Assembly: GCA_905250125.1 (NCBI GenBank)
Contig: CAJNOL010000050.1
Span: 124,001-188,000 of the forward strand
Origin: Rotaria sordida
Lineage: Eukaryota; Rotifera; Eurotatoria; Philodinida; Philodinidae
Direction of reading: 5' to 3'
Length of the DNA: 64,000 nucleotides
Each line of letters begins with the position of its first letter. Within the stretch, counting starts at the first letter, position 1. Positions 62,001 through 64,000 of this stretch are shown one piece after another. The notes under the pieces are model-generated. The model ran no database searches. It was not told the origin of the DNA and saw nothing but the letters and a program-made list of their open reading frames with translations. A program made the position numbers and the translations under genes.

Positions 62001-63420
62001 CGTATTAAGGTAAATCTCTATGCAAAATGTCAAGTCGAAATTTGAAAATCAATTTTCCTGTTATTTCTGAGAGAAACTATAGCATTCTACTAAACAATAT
62101 CGTAAATATGCGATATCTCCGCAGCAGTAAGCTACGAGTCCAAAGTCATTACAGAATATTCATAATTCATTGAAGTTTATATCGAGGGAAAAAGCAGCAG
62201 AATATGAAAAACAACGCCTTTGAAAAATACTATGATTATATTCTCTGCCTTTTATGTTATGTTCATTTCAAATATTTGAAGATTTTGTTTTTCTCGATTA
62301 ACTAACCTGAATAACTGGAAGATTTGTTATTGATGATGTTCGTAATCTTCTTATTGGTATTCTATCTCGAAATTTTTGAAAATTTCCCTTCAAACTTCCA
62401 CCTCCACCTTCTGAAAATGAATCTTCATGTTCTAAATTCATTATCATTGTTGTTGTTGTTATTAAAGAATTTGTTGCTAATTTTGATGTTAATTCATTTT
62501 TAAATTGTTGCATTCTATGCCATGTTTTAATTAATGGTCCAATATCAACACAATAAGATTGTTCAATTATTCGAAATATTAAATCAATCCACATATATAA
62601 TGCACATAATGTATAATAAAGAACATTTGCATTTAACATTTCAATAACTGTATAAACAGGATAATAACGCATACCAATAATAATAACAAGTCCTATTTGT
62701 CGAATAAGATCAAATAATGGACCACGCATTGTTAATACTTTCATTTGTGTTGCTTTAAGAAATATTTCTTCAATAATTTGAAGAATTTCATGACTAACAA
62801 TACCACTTAATATCATTGTATCAAAACGATTTACTTTTGAAAATGGATTAAATGGTATTGGAATAAAAATAGAAAATTTCTTTTTATTTAATTGAAAATA
62901 ATTTGTTCGTGTTTGATTACATATAATTAATATAATAATAACCATAGCAATAGGTAATGTTACTAAATTAACATAATAATTATTATCATATAATGTACAA
63001 AATTCAAATAATCGTGTTGAATTACTATATGATGAATAAAGAATATTATTTTTAATATAATGTCTTGAATGAACAATAATAACACATATTGATATTGTTA
63101 ACATTATTGGTAAAATAAATAATAGTAATCGTTGTGGTTTATTAAATAAATTATGTATATGTGATGTAACTTCAAATTCTTGAATACTACGACGAAATGA
63201 ATAACGGTGTTTACGTTCAATTGGTGGAGGAATAGGTGGTGGAGTTGATGATGATGATGATGATGATGATAATATATGTCGATGATGTTTTTCATTTGTT
63301 ATTGAAATATCAAGAAAATCAGGATGAGTTGGCAAACAAGGATTGAGAATTATTTGATCAGTAGCGTTTGGAGATCGTGGCATATAAGATGTTGGACGAC
63401 TTTGACCATAGACTGAAGCA
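59011..63420 (-). CDS. STRA6: STRA6-like multi-pass membrane receptor, 5' end incomplete
   Basis: Exons 62307-63420, 61097-61820, 60745-61018 and 59011-59683 encode at least 915 residues from the ATG at 63383. The frame is open upstream to an acceptor AG at 63421-63422 (ASVYGQSRPTSY before the Met), so an earlier exon probably exists. Many hydrophobic helices are spread along the protein. The last exon matches vertebrate STRA6: MDSGFISYVSFIHMECLHTH and PVLVYYCSLI correspond to its conserved loop and last helix. FRWWLAYTLIRNIHL corresponds to its C-terminal WGLAYTLLHNP-type calmodulin-binding segment. STRA6 moves retinol across the plasma membrane from its carrier; here the ligand is unknown. 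The protein is much longer than human STRA6 (667 residues), with a Ser/Pro-rich N-terminal region and a longer central loop. Confidence 0.85.
61857..62064. repeat. Foldback element in the STRA6-like intron
   Basis: The left arm (GGAAAATTTTCGACTTGAAA ... TTTATTATGAAAGTTTC, about 61859-61930) is mirrored by the right arm (about 61976-62063) with a short spacer. It lies wholly within the intron 61821-62306. Confidence 0.8.
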
Positions 63421-64000
63421 CTATAATATAGGAATATTGTAAAAAAGAATTAACTATTCGAAATATAATAACGGCAAAGTCTTCCGATTGATTAATTGAT
63501 TTTGAGTTCAAAATCTATACATTATAGTAGATTTCATTGAGGTATGGAAAACCTCAAAAGGATAATTCCCTTTAGGTCTTCTGTTCAGAGTTATATGTAT
63601 TTTACTAGAATTTTACTCTTTGGCATGGTATATACCAACAAATCGAACGATGAGATTTCGATCTGTGATTTTTTCCACCGACAGGTCTGCTTGTCAGTAG
63701 AATATTCTGAAAATTTTAGCTCAAAAGAACGTTTTCTTCTCGAGATATTAAAATTCCCCAAAAACAGAAAACTCTAGTATCTTCCATGAAATATTATTGA
63801 TTTTTGGAACTTTAATATTTCGGGAAGAAAACATTCTTTTGAGTTGAAATTTTCATGACATTCTAATTACAAGTGGATCTATCTATAGACAAAATTTCTG
63901 ATCGAAATATCATCAGCCAAATTGTTGGTATAAGTCGTGTCAAAAGCTGACATTTTAGTAAACTGACTATAACTTTGAGGTAGAAAGCCACAAGTGCACT
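63421..64000. repeat. Large inverted repeat running off the window
   Basis: Around a centre near 63783 the two sides are inverted copies. TCAAAAGAACGTTTTCTTC (left) mirrors GAAGAAAACATTCTTTTGA (right). GATTTCGATCTGTGATTTTT mirrors the sequence near 63890-63915, and TATACCAACAAAT mirrors ATTTGTTGGTATA-like sequence near 63922. CAGAGTTATATG... near 63585 still matches about 63970. The arms reach at least 63580 and the window end. No gene is recognised here; it sits just upstream of the first visible STRA6-like exon. Confidence 0.75.

Overview
The window is AT-rich nuclear DNA of an animal. Genes are split by short GT-AG introns, mostly about 45-80 bp, and there are no operons. The proteins are metazoan: a Krueppel-like factor, RAB33, a Kelch-like protein of the KLHL1/4/5 type, a STRA6-type receptor, a Raw/OLRN-1-like protein and ZDHHC16. 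Compact introns, codon use dominated by A/T-ending codons, many B-box/coiled-coil proteins and small foldback transposons fit a bdelloid rotifer (Rotaria- or Adineta-like). That assignment is inference; no marker gene proves it. There is a 100-base N gap at 2406-2505 and a 10-base gap at 46480-46489.

Left part (1-10.4 kb). A class I methyltransferase fragment (-) runs into the first gap and faces a small basic protein (+). Next come a decayed B-box fragment and a decayed VWA7-like gene (+, about 3.4-8.0 kb). The second is full of nonsense codons and frameshifts and is split by a foldback element. It converges on an intact ZDHHC16-type palmitoyltransferase (-) whose 1.3-kb intron is packed with nested inverted-repeat elements.

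Middle (12-36 kb). A KLF transcription factor (+) converges on an RCC1-type chromatin protein (-). Two TIR elements separate RCC1 from the mRNA cap guanine-N7 methyltransferase RNMT (-), which carries an apparent one-base frameshift. A single-exon multi-pass membrane protein (+) follows. Then come three minus-strand genes: RAB33, a BTB-BACK-Kelch protein, and a Raw-like protein with two nucleoside-deoxyribosyltransferase-like domains.

Right part (36-64 kb). A gene-poor stretch holds a near-loopless palindrome of about 520 bp. It is followed by an Ig-domain protein (-), another foldback around the 10-N gap, a gag-only LTR retrotransposon (about 47.3-50.6 kb, -), a B-box/coiled-coil protein (-), and a STRA6-like receptor (-). 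The 5' end of the STRA6-like gene lies beyond a large inverted repeat at the right edge.

The genes are mostly independent housekeeping, signalling and trafficking genes. I see no gene cluster acting as one pathway. The main themes are heavy inverted-repeat transposon load and sequence decay in which nearly every premature stop sits where CAA, CAG or CGA would fit.
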